DNA from: JBBIPA01 sp963820495
GTDB lineage: Bacteria > Chloroflexota > Dehalococcoidia > GIF9 > UBA5629
NCBI GenBank assembly: GCA_963820495.1
Contig: CAWGAF010000002.1
Coordinates: 806,001-870,000, forward strand
DNA length: 64,000 bases
Direction: 5' to 3'
Every line of letters starts with the position of its first letter. The first letter of the stretch is position 1. Shown piece after piece: positions 51,524 through 60,948 of the stretch. Both the position numbers and the translations under genes were made by a program. The notes beneath the pieces were generated by a model that was not told where the DNA came from, made no database searches, and saw only the letters and a list, made by a program, of their open reading frames with translations.

Positions 51524-51811
51524 GTTATACTACCTCCCGGGCATAATATTTTCTCTTTTGTCTGATGGAACTACTGTGTAAAGCCTCGCTTAGCCCCTGA
51601 ATTTGTTTGTGTGCTCCAGTTAAATCAAAATCGTTAAGAGCTTGACATCTAAATTGACATCAAATAGAGGGTTTGATATGCTATCCATTATAGCATAGAT
51701 TGTCAAGTACTTGGCTCTCTTGTATAAAGTTTAATATAAAGCCAGAAATAGCGGTGGAAACGATGGTGGGTGGTACTCCTAGTAAGATGGAGATGGTAGG
51801 GGAAAGCAAGC

Positions 51812-52318
51812 ATGCGGGCGTCAAGACAGATCAGTAAAAATAAGAAAAAAAATATAATATCTCCGATCGACGACCCTAATTTGAACCTTTGGGTTCTGTT
51901 GGACCAGACAAGGGATGTCATATCAAAAGCCAGAGAATTGGAACTAGTTCATTATAAACTATCGCGGGTGCAGGCGGCGGTTCTGCATATATTACTGGTA
52001 GAAAATAGAGGAATGACCATCGGTGAGATATCCAACTGGAACGTGAGAGAGCCGAACTCTGTATTAAGCCTGGTAAACAGGATGGAAAAGATTGGACTGG
52101 TAAAAAAAGTACGAAATGCTGGTGATGACAAGATAAGAATCGTCATAACAGAAAAAGGGCAGAAGTCATATACCAGTGCATCGAGGTTATCTATAGAGAT
52201 GATTTTTTCTGCCCTCACTGATGAAGAAAAACAGCAACTTAATTCCTCTTTAAGAAAATTGCGGAGCAAAGCGAGAGAATTATTGGGGATTGACTTCAAG
52301 CCACTGTTTTTACCATAA
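51812..52318 (+). CDS. MarR-family transcriptional regulator
   Basis: The protein has 168 residues. A winged helix-turn-helix is central (TIGEISNWNVREPNSVLSLVNRMEKIGLV), with the wing containing DDKIRIVITEKG, and there are helical dimerisation ends. MarR proteins usually repress adjacent genes until a phenolic or other small ligand binds. It is divergent from the corrinoid-methyltransferase operon (288-bp gap) and 93 bp upstream of an SDR gene. These are its likely targets. Confidence 0.9.
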   Translation: MRASRQISKNKKKNIISPIDDPNLNLWVLLDQTRDVISKARELELVHYKLSRVQAAVLHILLVENRGMTIGEISNWNVREPNSVLSLVNRMEKIGLVKKVRNAGDDKIRIVITEKGQKSYTSASRLSIEMIFSALTDEEKQQLNSSLRKLRSKARELLGIDFKPLFLP

Positions 52319-52411
52319 TTCAGCTTTAATATAAAAAATACATCGCTCAAAACTAGGCTGGTCACTTAATATAGAGTGATCTTAATCTCAAAATAAATAA
52401 AGGAGGGATAT

Positions 52412-53179
52412 ATGTCACGAACACTACAGGACCAAGTAGCTATTATTACTGGGGGTGGAACAGGTATAGGAAAAGCTATTAGCCTTGCCTTCGCTAACGA
52501 AGGAGCCGCAGTAGTAGCAGCAGCTCGTAACCTTTCCAGATTGGAAGAAGCGGTTAAAGAAATCAAATCTAAAGGTGGTAAGGCAAAAGCGATACAAACC
52601 GATATTTCTGATCCGAAACAGGTACAGAGGATGGTAGATCAAACTGTTAAAGAGTTTGGCAAAGTGGATATTCTGGTCAATAATGCTGCCGTTTGGTCTG
52701 AACTAGATCCAAAGCCTTGGGAAACCTGGACAGTGGAAGAATGGGACAGAATATTTGAGGTCAATGTAAGAGGAACTTGGCTGTGCTGTAAGACAATAGC
52801 CCCCCTGATGATAAAAGAGTCCAAGGGTAAAATTATCAATATTGCATCTGATATCATAAAAGTCCCTGATGCTCAATTCTTTTTGGCATATGCATTAAGC
52901 AAATCAGCGATTTATACTTTAAATCAATGCTTATCCCATGCTCTGGGTCCATCTGGTATTAATGTGAATGCTATTGCCCCAGGATATACAGCTACCCAAG
53001 CCTCTCTGGAACAGAGAGGCAGCGAGCAAATATTTGAGGGAGTTGTTGCGGCACAGAGCATAAAACGGCGTCAAGAAGCAAAAGACGTAGTGGGTGCAGC
53101 GTTATTTTTGGCTTCAAAAGACTCAGATTTTATCACAGGACAGTGTATTGTTGTAGATGGTGGGCATGTGACGCTATAG
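52412..53179 (+). CDS. Short-chain dehydrogenase/reductase (SDR)
   Basis: This NAD(P)-dependent enzyme has 255 residues. The cofactor motif is TGGGTGIGKAIS, followed by NNAAVWS, the catalytic Ser region (NIASDIIKV), and the YALSK catalytic Tyr-Lys pair. The C-terminus has the FabG-like DVVGAALFLASKDSDFITGQ and VDGGHVT. It would oxidise or reduce an alcohol or ketone. AAGGAGGGA lies upstream of the ATG. It is downstream of the MarR gene on the same strand and converges with the aldehyde ferredoxin oxidoreductase gene. Confidence 0.93.
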   Translation: MSRTLQDQVAIITGGGTGIGKAISLAFANEGAAVVAAARNLSRLEEAVKEIKSKGGKAKAIQTDISDPKQVQRMVDQTVKEFGKVDILVNNAAVWSELDPKPWETWTVEEWDRIFEVNVRGTWLCCKTIAPLMIKESKGKIINIASDIIKVPDAQFFLAYALSKSAIYTLNQCLSHALGPSGINVNAIAPGYTATQASLEQRGSEQIFEGVVAAQSIKRRQEAKDVVGAALFLASKDSDFITGQCIVVDGGHVTL

Positions 53180-53302
53180 AAATTGAACTTTTTCCCTGTC
53201 ACATGATGCTACAGAAGATACTTTTCTGCGCCCAGGAATCGTAAATTACCCTCTAAATTTAAACAACAACTAATGCAATTCCCGAGCGCAGATTGTTTTT
53301 TG

Positions 53303-55150
53303 TTAAGGCCAGAGTTCTTTAGAGACGTCTTTCAAGCCCAGCTCAAGTAGCTTCTTCTTACTTGGCTTTGTTGTTACAGGGTCCCAATCCATGGCAGCGA
53401 GGTATTCCTTGATGAGGGTGTCTTTATCAACTGTTACCCCTGCCAAGGGACCTTCTTTTAGCGGTGGTATACCAAGTAACCTATCAGGTACCTTGAATTG
53501 TAGCGGGTTCAACCCCTCGCGGATATTGAAAGCATGGCGGATATCGGCAATTCTCTCCCCTGTCCTGACTAACTCATCAGTAGTTATGTCCCAACCGGTA
53601 ACTGCACTCATAAACTCAGCCATGGCATCAACATTAGGGTAAGCCCAGTAAACGAACAGACACATCCCGGCACACACTATGGAGTGGTTGAAGTTGCTAC
53701 CTATCCTGTGGACTTCTCCTCTGCCAGCAAATGACTGTCGATCGAATTTAGGTAATAGTCCCTTAGGATGCATTTCCTCTGAGCCTTGAGTATGGCGGGC
53801 TGGAGTAGGATCCATAATATAAGTGGTTGCGAAATGAAACCCAAGTTTTGGGTCATGTGCTGGAACCTCTTGTCCGTGAACATGTATGGCGTATTTGTCT
53901 CCGCCCTTATTTATCTTTCCCGCTGCCGCTTTTATCCCGTTAGCTAACACTGCCCCAAAACCTTCTCTCTTCGCCAATTTTTCCGTCATAGCAACGATAG
54001 CCCGGTGATTACCCCAAGTCATTTCAATGCCATCAGTGTCCGCTTTGCTAAGAAGCCCGTTCTCAAAACATTCAATAGCATACGAAATGGTAGCGCCTGC
54101 GGAGATAGTATCAAGCCCATAGCGATTACAAATATCGTTTACTTTGATTATCGATTCGAGATTACTATTGAGACAATTGGTCCCAAACATAACGATGGTT
54201 TCGTATTCAGGTCTATGGGAACCTTCCTCATATTTATACTCTCCAGTTCCTCCCTTCATATAGGCATCACATCCAATGGGGCACATAAAGCATACAGATG
54301 CCTTCGACTGACGTGCCTTTACAGATTCGGCTCCTATGAGTTTAACATCTGGAAAGTCAACAGCCGCTGCTCCTCCCCAGTTTTTGGCTGGCGAATCACC
54401 GTTCTCGGCTAAAATGGTAGTGAGGAATGGTGTGCCGAACTCTTTCATCCAGTCAACATGTCCTCCCAGCTCACCCAGGTATTTTTTTCTTAGTTCTTTG
54501 GCTCTTTGTTCATCGGCTACGGGGACTTTCATTTTACCCCTTACAGCTACTGCCTTAAGCTTCTTTGAGCCCATAACAGCTCCCAGCCCCGACCTAGCAG
54601 CTGCACAGCCTCTGTGGCTTATGATAGCGGAGATAAGAGAGAGATTTTCTCCTGATTGTCCAATACAAGACACTTCCACATCCTTGCCCAATTCAGATTT
54701 AAGCGTGTCCTCGGTTTCATAAGTATCCTTACCCCATAGATTGGCAGCGTCTCTAAGCTCTGCTTTGCCGTTATTAATAAAGAGGTAAACTGGTTTTTCT
54801 GATATGCCAGTGAAGAACACTGCGTCATAGCCCGCAAACTTCAGGTAAGCACCAAAATAACCACCTGAGTTGGCATCGCCCCACCCTCCTGTCAGAGGAG
54901 ATTTCCCCACCACTGTAAATCTAGTACCCGAAAGCGCCGGGGTACCAGTAAATGGTCCTGTAACCATACCCAGGATATTATCTGAACCCAATGGGTCGAC
55001 GCCAGCTTTTTGTCGACTAAAAATTACCCTAGCACCGATACCATAGCCTCCGATGAACTGGCGACAAAGATTTTCGTCGAGCACCTCGTCCTTTAGCTTA
55101 CTTGTGGAAAGATCTACCATCAACATTTTCCCCATATAACCTCGTGCCAT
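53303..55150 (-). CDS. Aldehyde ferredoxin oxidoreductase family enzyme
   Basis: The protein has 615 residues from the ATG at 55150 (AAGGAG upstream); the longer frame to 55216 is rejected. It contains the N-terminal domain MARGYMGKMLMVDLST, with FIGGYGIGARVIF, and a [4Fe-4S] motif C-x2-C-x3-C in ASVCFMCPIGC, with a fourth Cys in the C-terminal half (SIVCAGMC). Such enzymes use tungsten or molybdenum pterin to oxidise aldehydes with ferredoxin, or, in some relatives, reduce carboxylates. Substrate not determined. No separate ferredoxin subunit is adjacent. Confidence 0.92.
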   Translation of the reverse strand: MARGYMGKMLMVDLSTSKLKDEVLDENLCRQFIGGYGIGARVIFSRQKAGVDPLGSDNILGMVTGPFTGTPALSGTRFTVVGKSPLTGGWGDANSGGYFGAYLKFAGYDAVFFTGISEKPVYLFINNGKAELRDAANLWGKDTYETEDTLKSELGKDVEVSCIGQSGENLSLISAIISHRGCAAARSGLGAVMGSKKLKAVAVRGKMKVPVADEQRAKELRKKYLGELGGHVDWMKEFGTPFLTTILAENGDSPAKNWGGAAAVDFPDVKLIGAESVKARQSKASVCFMCPIGCDAYMKGGTGEYKYEEGSHRPEYETIVMFGTNCLNSNLESIIKVNDICNRYGLDTISAGATISYAIECFENGLLSKADTDGIEMTWGNHRAIVAMTEKLAKREGFGAVLANGIKAAAGKINKGGDKYAIHVHGQEVPAHDPKLGFHFATTYIMDPTPARHTQGSEEMHPKGLLPKFDRQSFAGRGEVHRIGSNFNHSIVCAGMCLFVYWAYPNVDAMAEFMSAVTGWDITTDELVRTGERIADIRHAFNIREGLNPLQFKVPDRLLGIPPLKEGPLAGVTVDKDTLIKEYLAAMDWDPVTTKPSKKKLLELGLKDVSKELWP

Positions 55151-55408
55151 AATTTTGCTCCTTCCTTTCTTTAGATTTAGTAATATGGCAGTCATTACTG
55201 AGTGGAATCTGCACAATTAGTCTGGGATTATCTAACAAAAGGCATTAAAATGTTATACCCATATTCTGGTTATTGTCAACTGATTTAAGAAATTACAAAT
55301 GACTTGCAAAAAGACCGAAAGTGATTTATTCTGTTTGGAGCAATATGCAATAATAGCGACTTAGTTAATATATAGTACCCATCCATATGATGACAGAGAA
55401 GGTAACTA

Positions 55409-57793
55409 GTGACTGGCGGCAAGTTTAAAACAAGACTCATTACGGGGATATTCGTAGCTGTATTTTTTGGGATTGCCCTGTATATTCGAATTGCCCTGCC
55501 TTATAATCAGGTCTTCGTTGGTGACTGGATAAAGTTTACTGGAACTGATGCCTATTGGGATATGCGTATTGTAGATAATCTTGTCCATAATTTCCCTCAT
55601 TTGAATACTATTGATCCTTATCTTCTTTATCCGACGACTATGAATATAGAAATGTACCGATTTTTTGACTTTTTTCTGGCTGCTATTGCTTGGTTAGTTG
55701 GTCTGGGATCACCGACACAACATACTGTTGATATAGTTGGCGTCTATTTACCAGCAATACTCGGTGCTCTCACCGTAATTCCGGTGTTTTTTATAGGTAA
55801 AGCGCTTGTTAACCGTTGGGTAGGTGTTATCTCTGCTGGCTTGATAGCCATCTCTCCGGGCGAATTTTTAGGTAGGTCAATACTTGGCAATGCACAACAC
55901 CATGTCTTTGAGGTTTTGTGCACCACGACAGCCATGTTATTTATCATCTTAGGAATACAATTAGCCAGGCAGAGACAGCTAAGCTTTTTTCAGTTTAGAG
56001 ATAGAAATTGGCCTAATATTACCAGGCCTCTCATATATAGTTTGGTTGCAGGAATATTGCTAGGATTTTATTTGAACGCGTGGCTTGGTGCCTTGTTATT
56101 TATACTCATCTTCTTTGTTTATATCGTAATCCAGTTTATTATTGATTATGTGAGAGGACAAGATTCAGGGTATCTGTGCCTCATCGGTGTCTTTACGTTC
56201 TTTATCACATTGATAGTTACACTGCTTTTCCAGCACACAAATTTGCAAATTGCAGTGCTCCTTTTTGCTTTAATTACTACAGTAGTACTTGGTGCCATAT
56301 CTCTATTGTTGAGAAAGTGGGAAATAAAAGCAACTTACTATCCATTAGTTCTGATTGGGATAGGTTTAGTAGAACTGGCGATTTTCTATGTTATCGCACC
56401 TGGCATTCTGCAATATATGGCTGATTACGCCAACATAATTCATCCTACTGGGACGAGGCTGACTATATTGGAAGGGATGCCCATACTTTTCCCTGCGGGA
56501 GAGTTCACACTTGCAATAGTATGGGCTAATTTTACTACGGGTATAGTACTTGGTTTGATTGCCCTGGGTATATTTATTTACTTTATAGTGAAACAAGGTG
56601 AAGCAGACAAAACCCTCTTTGTTGTATGGAGTCTTATCATTTTGATAGCCACTTTGCTGATGCGCCGTTTTGCTTACTACTTTGCTATTAATATAGCTAT
56701 ACTTACTGGTTATACCTCCTGGCTTATCCTTCGCTATACTGGTTTCAGGGAAAGAATATCCGGGCTAGCGGAGACACCAGATAAGATGCAGAAAAAAGCA
56801 AAACATAAGAAATCTCAAAGAATTAGTTCAAGCTATAAACCTAATAAATTATTAATGGGCATAGGAGTTATAGCTGTATTTTTTATCTCTTTTTATCCTA
56901 ATATCGGGCCTTTACCTGAAATTGGTCCCTATCCTGCTGGATCGCGGCCAGCCATAGATACAGCTAGTGATGTCTCATTCGCGCCAACTGATGCCTGGTG
57001 TGAATCGCTCACCTGGCTCAGGAATAACTCGCCGGAACCCTTTGGAGACCCTAATTTTTATTATGCCCTTTATCAGAGCCCATTTCACTATCCTGAGGCT
57101 GCCTATGGAGTGGCATCACTTTGGGACTATGGCTATTTTATAGCTCGAATTGCCAGAAGGTCGCCAATTTGCAATCCCGGCCTCTTCGCAGAGAGGGAGC
57201 CTGTATCCAAATTTTTCTTGGCTCAGGATGAAGATGCAGCCATAAAAAGTGATAAAGCTGCTGTCTCTAAATACATTATTGTTGACTATGCAACAGTTAT
57301 GCCCATCCTGAAATTTTACACCTTCCTAGCGCATGCGGGTGTTAAGGAAGGAGAATTATATGATGTTTACGTGCAGAGACAAGAAGGAAAGTTATATCCA
57401 GTATTACTTTACTATCCTGAATATTATCGGTCTTTTATTGTGAGACTATTTAATTTTGACGCTAGTCAAGTTACTTTCCAGGATTCTACGGTAATTTCTT
57501 ATGAAGACAGGGTTACCAGCGATGGCAAATCATATAAAGAGATTATCAACTACAAATCTTTCCACAGTTATAATGAGGCTCTGGCATATATGAATTCATT
57601 GAAAACAGGCAATCACAGAATAGTGGGGACAGATCCTTTTGCCAGTCCTATCCCGTTGGACTCTTTAAAGCATTATAAGTTGGTTTACAGCTCCACAAAT
57701 TCTGATATACATCCCCAACTAGGCAGAATCCCACAAGTTAAAATATTTGAGTACTTACCATCTACAGAGGGGACTGTAAATCCTGCCAAGTAG
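55409..57793 (+). CDS. STT3/AglB-type oligosaccharyltransferase-like membrane glycosyltransferase
   Basis: The protein has 794 residues. An N-terminal region with about 11-13 helices is followed by a soluble C-terminal domain. The first DxD-like motif is GTDAYWDMR near residue 47, and the WWDYG-type motif appears as LWDYGYFIAR near residue 573. Family members move a lipid-linked glycan to Asn in N-x-S/T sequons outside the membrane. Start is GTG 55409. Nucleotide-sugar genes for a diacetamido-uronic acid follow on the same strand, which suggests an N-glycosylation locus, unusual among bacteria but known in some. Confidence 0.85.
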   Translation: MTGGKFKTRLITGIFVAVFFGIALYIRIALPYNQVFVGDWIKFTGTDAYWDMRIVDNLVHNFPHLNTIDPYLLYPTTMNIEMYRFFDFFLAAIAWLVGLGSPTQHTVDIVGVYLPAILGALTVIPVFFIGKALVNRWVGVISAGLIAISPGEFLGRSILGNAQHHVFEVLCTTTAMLFIILGIQLARQRQLSFFQFRDRNWPNITRPLIYSLVAGILLGFYLNAWLGALLFILIFFVYIVIQFIIDYVRGQDSGYLCLIGVFTFFITLIVTLLFQHTNLQIAVLLFALITTVVLGAISLLLRKWEIKATYYPLVLIGIGLVELAIFYVIAPGILQYMADYANIIHPTGTRLTILEGMPILFPAGEFTLAIVWANFTTGIVLGLIALGIFIYFIVKQGEADKTLFVVWSLIILIATLLMRRFAYYFAINIAILTGYTSWLILRYTGFRERISGLAETPDKMQKKAKHKKSQRISSSYKPNKLLMGIGVIAVFFISFYPNIGPLPEIGPYPAGSRPAIDTASDVSFAPTDAWCESLTWLRNNSPEPFGDPNFYYALYQSPFHYPEAAYGVASLWDYGYFIARIARRSPICNPGLFAEREPVSKFFLAQDEDAAIKSDKAAVSKYIIVDYATVMPILKFYTFLAHAGVKEGELYDVYVQRQEGKLYPVLLYYPEYYRSFIVRLFNFDASQVTFQDSTVISYEDRVTSDGKSYKEIINYKSFHSYNEALAYMNSLKTGNHRIVGTDPFASPIPLDSLKHYKLVYSSTNSDIHPQLGRIPQVKIFEYLPSTEGTVNPAK

Positions 57794-58027
57794 TTTGACA
57801 TAGCCAAGTGAAATATATTCTTCCGATATCTCCGCAGCTTTTTGTCAGAGGTATTAGATATTGAAACTGGAGTAAATTTATTTATTGCCTAACTTGGTTT
57901 TCTTTGTTTAAGATTTTTGAAGCAGTTCCAAACTCAGAATGCGGTGGCAGGTACTCTTTTAGAACGCAGAGGGCTTAATATATAATAATGAGCTTGTTTA
58001 TAGTAATCTTCTAATAAGGTAGGCAAA

Positions 58028-59359
58028 TTGGCTAAATATAGTGCAGGGCCTTGTCAAACTTGGAGAAAGCGGATACGCAATAAATCTGTGAGGATAGGTG
58101 TGGTTGGGTTAGGTTATGTCGGTTTACCTCTAGCAGTGGCTTTTTCTGAAGCAGGTTTCAGAGTACTCGGTTTTGACATTAAGCATGAGAGAGTAGAGTC
58201 TATTAATCAAGGAAAATCTTATATTGCTGATTTAAGCAGCAAACGCCTTCAAAATGTAGTGGCTAGTTCCTTGTTGCAAGCCAGCATTGATCAAAGCCAA
58301 CTCGAGGAAATGGACGCTATTTGTATCTGTGTGCCAACTCCACTCACTAAAACAAAAGCCCCAGACCTATCTTATGTGATTTACGAGTCAAAAGAGATAT
58401 CCAGGTATCTCCACCCGGGTCAGCTAATAGTTCTGGAAAGCACTAGTTATCCCGGGACTACTGTGCAGGTGGTTTTACCTATTTTAGAATCTTCGAAATA
58501 CAAAGGTGGTGAGGACTTTTATCTAGCTTATTCACCAGAAAGAGTTGACCCAGGGAACAAGAAATATAATATTAAAAACACTCCTAAAATTGTCGGTGGC
58601 ATAACTACTGAGTCAACAGAAATCTGCAAACTGCTTTATTCTAAGATAGCTGATAGTGTGATCACAGTTTCCAGTCCCGCAGTGGCTGAGATGGCCAAAG
58701 TTTTTGAAAATGTGTTTCGCAGTGTCAATATTGCACTGATTAATGAGCTAGCTCAGCTTTGCCAATGTATGGGCATCAGCGTGTGGGAAGTTATTCAATC
58801 TGCTTCAACCAAGCCTTATGGTTACATGCCGTTTTATCCCGGCCCTGGTGTAGGTGGTCATTGCATACCAATAGACCCTTATTATTTAGCCGATAAAGCC
58901 AGAGAGCTTGATTTCCACACCAGATTTATTGAGCTGGCAGCTGAAATTAATGAGGGAATGCCATATTATGTTGTTTCTCGTATTATGGATGCATTGAATG
59001 CAATGGGAAAGTGCCTGAATGCCGCTAAACTACTTGTCCTTGGGGTGTCTTATAAAAAAGATGTTGATGAAATTGGGGGATCTCCTTCCTTAAAAATAAT
59101 AGAGTTACTTCGTGAGAAAGGTGCCCACATAAGCTACAATGACCCTTGTGTCCCCAAAATCCAGCTTTCTCGGGACATATTCTTTACATCAGTAGAACTG
59201 ACTAAAGAGGCTTTATCTTCAGTTGACTGTGTTATAATAGCTACCGATCATAGCTGTTATGATATAAAGGAAATAGTCAACTATGCCAAATTGCTTTTTG
59301 ATACCCGTGGGATTACCAGAGGGTTAAAGAACCATAATATCATTAGATTAGGGGAATAA
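58028..59359 (+). CDS. UDP-N-acetylhexosamine 6-dehydrogenase (WbpA/WecC-like)
   Basis: The protein has 443 residues. The N-terminal NAD-binding motif GVVGLGYVGLPLAVAFSEAGF is present. The central domain has the active-site GPGVGGHCIPIDPYYLA with the catalytic Cys near residue 281, and a C-terminal UDP-binding domain follows. It oxidises C6 of UDP-GlcNAc or UDP-ManNAc. Start is TTG 58028 with AAGGTAGG upstream. The downstream WbpB/D-like and WbpE-like genes make the WbpA role (UDP-GlcNAc to UDP-GlcNAcA) more likely than WecC. Confidence 0.9.
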   Translation: MAKYSAGPCQTWRKRIRNKSVRIGVVGLGYVGLPLAVAFSEAGFRVLGFDIKHERVESINQGKSYIADLSSKRLQNVVASSLLQASIDQSQLEEMDAICICVPTPLTKTKAPDLSYVIYESKEISRYLHPGQLIVLESTSYPGTTVQVVLPILESSKYKGGEDFYLAYSPERVDPGNKKYNIKNTPKIVGGITTESTEICKLLYSKIADSVITVSSPAVAEMAKVFENVFRSVNIALINELAQLCQCMGISVWEVIQSASTKPYGYMPFYPGPGVGGHCIPIDPYYLADKARELDFHTRFIELAAEINEGMPYYVVSRIMDALNAMGKCLNAAKLLVLGVSYKKDVDEIGGSPSLKIIELLREKGAHISYNDPCVPKIQLSRDIFFTSVELTKEALSSVDCVIIATDHSCYDIKEIVNYAKLLFDTRGITRGLKNHNIIRLGE

Positions 59360-59367
59360 AACAAATA

Positions 59368-60945
59368 GTGGGAAAGAATATAGCTGTTGTTGGCTGTGGT
59401 TACTGGGGAAAGAATTTAGTGCGTAACTTTTACGAGCTCGGTGCTCTTCATACTGTCTGTGATGCTGACACCAAGGTACTGGAGCGAATAGCTGTGGAAT
59501 ACTCAGACCTGCATATGGAAACACCATATCAAAAGGTCCTCGATAATCGTGACATAGAAGGTATTGTTATCGCTGCTCCAGCAGTATTTCATCATTCAAT
59601 GGCTAAGGATGCCATTTTGGCAGGCAAGGATGTTTTGGTAGAAAAGCCTCTGGCTCTTAAGGTCGATGAAGGGAAAGAGCTCATTGAACTGGCTGAAAAA
59701 AACTCACGAATTCTAATGGTAGGTCATCTGTTGGAATACCATCCAGCGATATTAAAGCTTAAGGAACTTGTCGATGAAGGTGAATTGGGTAAGATACGAT
59801 ACGTATATTCCAATAGGTTGAACCTGGGTAAATTTCGCACTGAGGAGAATATCCTGTGGAGTTTTGCCCCTCATGATATTTCGGCCATTCTTTTGCTGTT
59901 GAATGGTGAAATGCCCATCGAGGTATCGGCTCATGGTGGATATTACCTTCACCATGATATCGCCGATGTTACTTTAACCTCCTTAACTTTTGGAGATGGG
60001 ATAATGGCTCATATCTTTGTTAGCTGGCTTCATCCTTATAAAGAACAGAAGCTGGTAGTAGTCGGTGGTAAAAAGATGGCTGTTTTTGATGACAGAAACG
60101 ACCAAGATAAACTCGTTTTGTATAGCCATGAGATAGATTGGATTGACAGAAAACCAGTGCCTCGGCAGAAGCAGCCTGAGCCCGTTAAAGTGCTGATGGA
60201 AGAACCTTTGAAAATGGAATGTATGGATTTCCTGGACTGTATAGCAACACGTAAAAAACCAAGGGTAGATGGTCACAAAGGACTCCAGGTGCTACAGGTG
60301 CTGTCTTATTGTCAGAAGTCGCTTGAAGAAAAGGGTAAAGTTATTTCTTTGGGTAATATTGAAAGTAAATTCTTTATACACGAAACAAGTGTAATAGATG
60401 AGCTTTGCCAGATAGGTGATGGGACTAGCATATGGCATTTTTCCCATGTTATGCCAAATGCAAGTATTGGTAAGAACTGTATTATCGGGCAAAATGTATT
60501 AATTGGTAGTGGTGTAAAAATCGGTAACAATGTTAAGATACAAAACAATGTTTCCGTTTATGAAGGGGTCATGCTAGAGGACGGAGTATTTTGTGGTCCT
60601 TCTTGTGTCTTCACCAATGTCATCAATCCCAGGAGCCATATACCACGGAAGCACGAAATCAAACCAACACTGGTTAAGAAAGGGGCAACCATTGGTGCTA
60701 ATGCTACTATAATCTGCGGTAATACCATTGGTAGATATGCTTTTATAGGGGCAGGGGCAGTTGTTACCAAAGATGTTCCAGATTATGCAGTGGTTTACGG
60801 AAACCCTGGCAAGATTCAAGATTGGGTTTGTGAATGCGGAGAAAAGATAGATTTCATTAAAAAGCCTACAGCAAAGTGTTCCAAATGCGGTAAGGAATAC
60901 AAAAAGCAGGAAAATAAACAAAATATTACTGTAGAAAGACTTTAA
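59368..60945 (+). CDS. Fused oxidoreductase-acetyltransferase (WbpB-WbpD-like) with zinc ribbon
   Basis: The protein has 525 residues. Residues about 1-330 are a Gfo/Idh/MocA dehydrogenase (VVGCGYWGKNLVRNF; EKPLALKVDEG). Residues about 345-480 are a left-handed beta-helix acetyltransferase (IGKNCIIGQNVLIGSGVKIGNN). The C-terminus has a Cys4 zinc ribbon (CECG, then CSKCG). In Pseudomonas WbpB and WbpD are separate proteins: WbpB oxidises C3 and WbpD acetylates the amino group added by WbpE. The fusion may channel the intermediates. Start is GTG 59368, 8 bp after the dehydrogenase stop. Confidence 0.88.
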   Translation: MGKNIAVVGCGYWGKNLVRNFYELGALHTVCDADTKVLERIAVEYSDLHMETPYQKVLDNRDIEGIVIAAPAVFHHSMAKDAILAGKDVLVEKPLALKVDEGKELIELAEKNSRILMVGHLLEYHPAILKLKELVDEGELGKIRYVYSNRLNLGKFRTEENILWSFAPHDISAILLLLNGEMPIEVSAHGGYYLHHDIADVTLTSLTFGDGIMAHIFVSWLHPYKEQKLVVVGGKKMAVFDDRNDQDKLVLYSHEIDWIDRKPVPRQKQPEPVKVLMEEPLKMECMDFLDCIATRKKPRVDGHKGLQVLQVLSYCQKSLEEKGKVISLGNIESKFFIHETSVIDELCQIGDGTSIWHFSHVMPNASIGKNCIIGQNVLIGSGVKIGNNVKIQNNVSVYEGVMLEDGVFCGPSCVFTNVINPRSHIPRKHEIKPTLVKKGATIGANATIICGNTIGRYAFIGAGAVVTKDVPDYAVVYGNPGKIQDWVCECGEKIDFIKKPTAKCSKCGKEYKKQENKQNITVERL

Positions 60946-60948
60946 TCT

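Noticed and set aside
53225..53302. Possible long-loop terminator between the SDR and aldehyde oxidoreductase genes (7-bp stem 53225-53231 with 53286-53292, then T-run)
   Set aside because: The loop is over 50 nt, too long to accept by eye.
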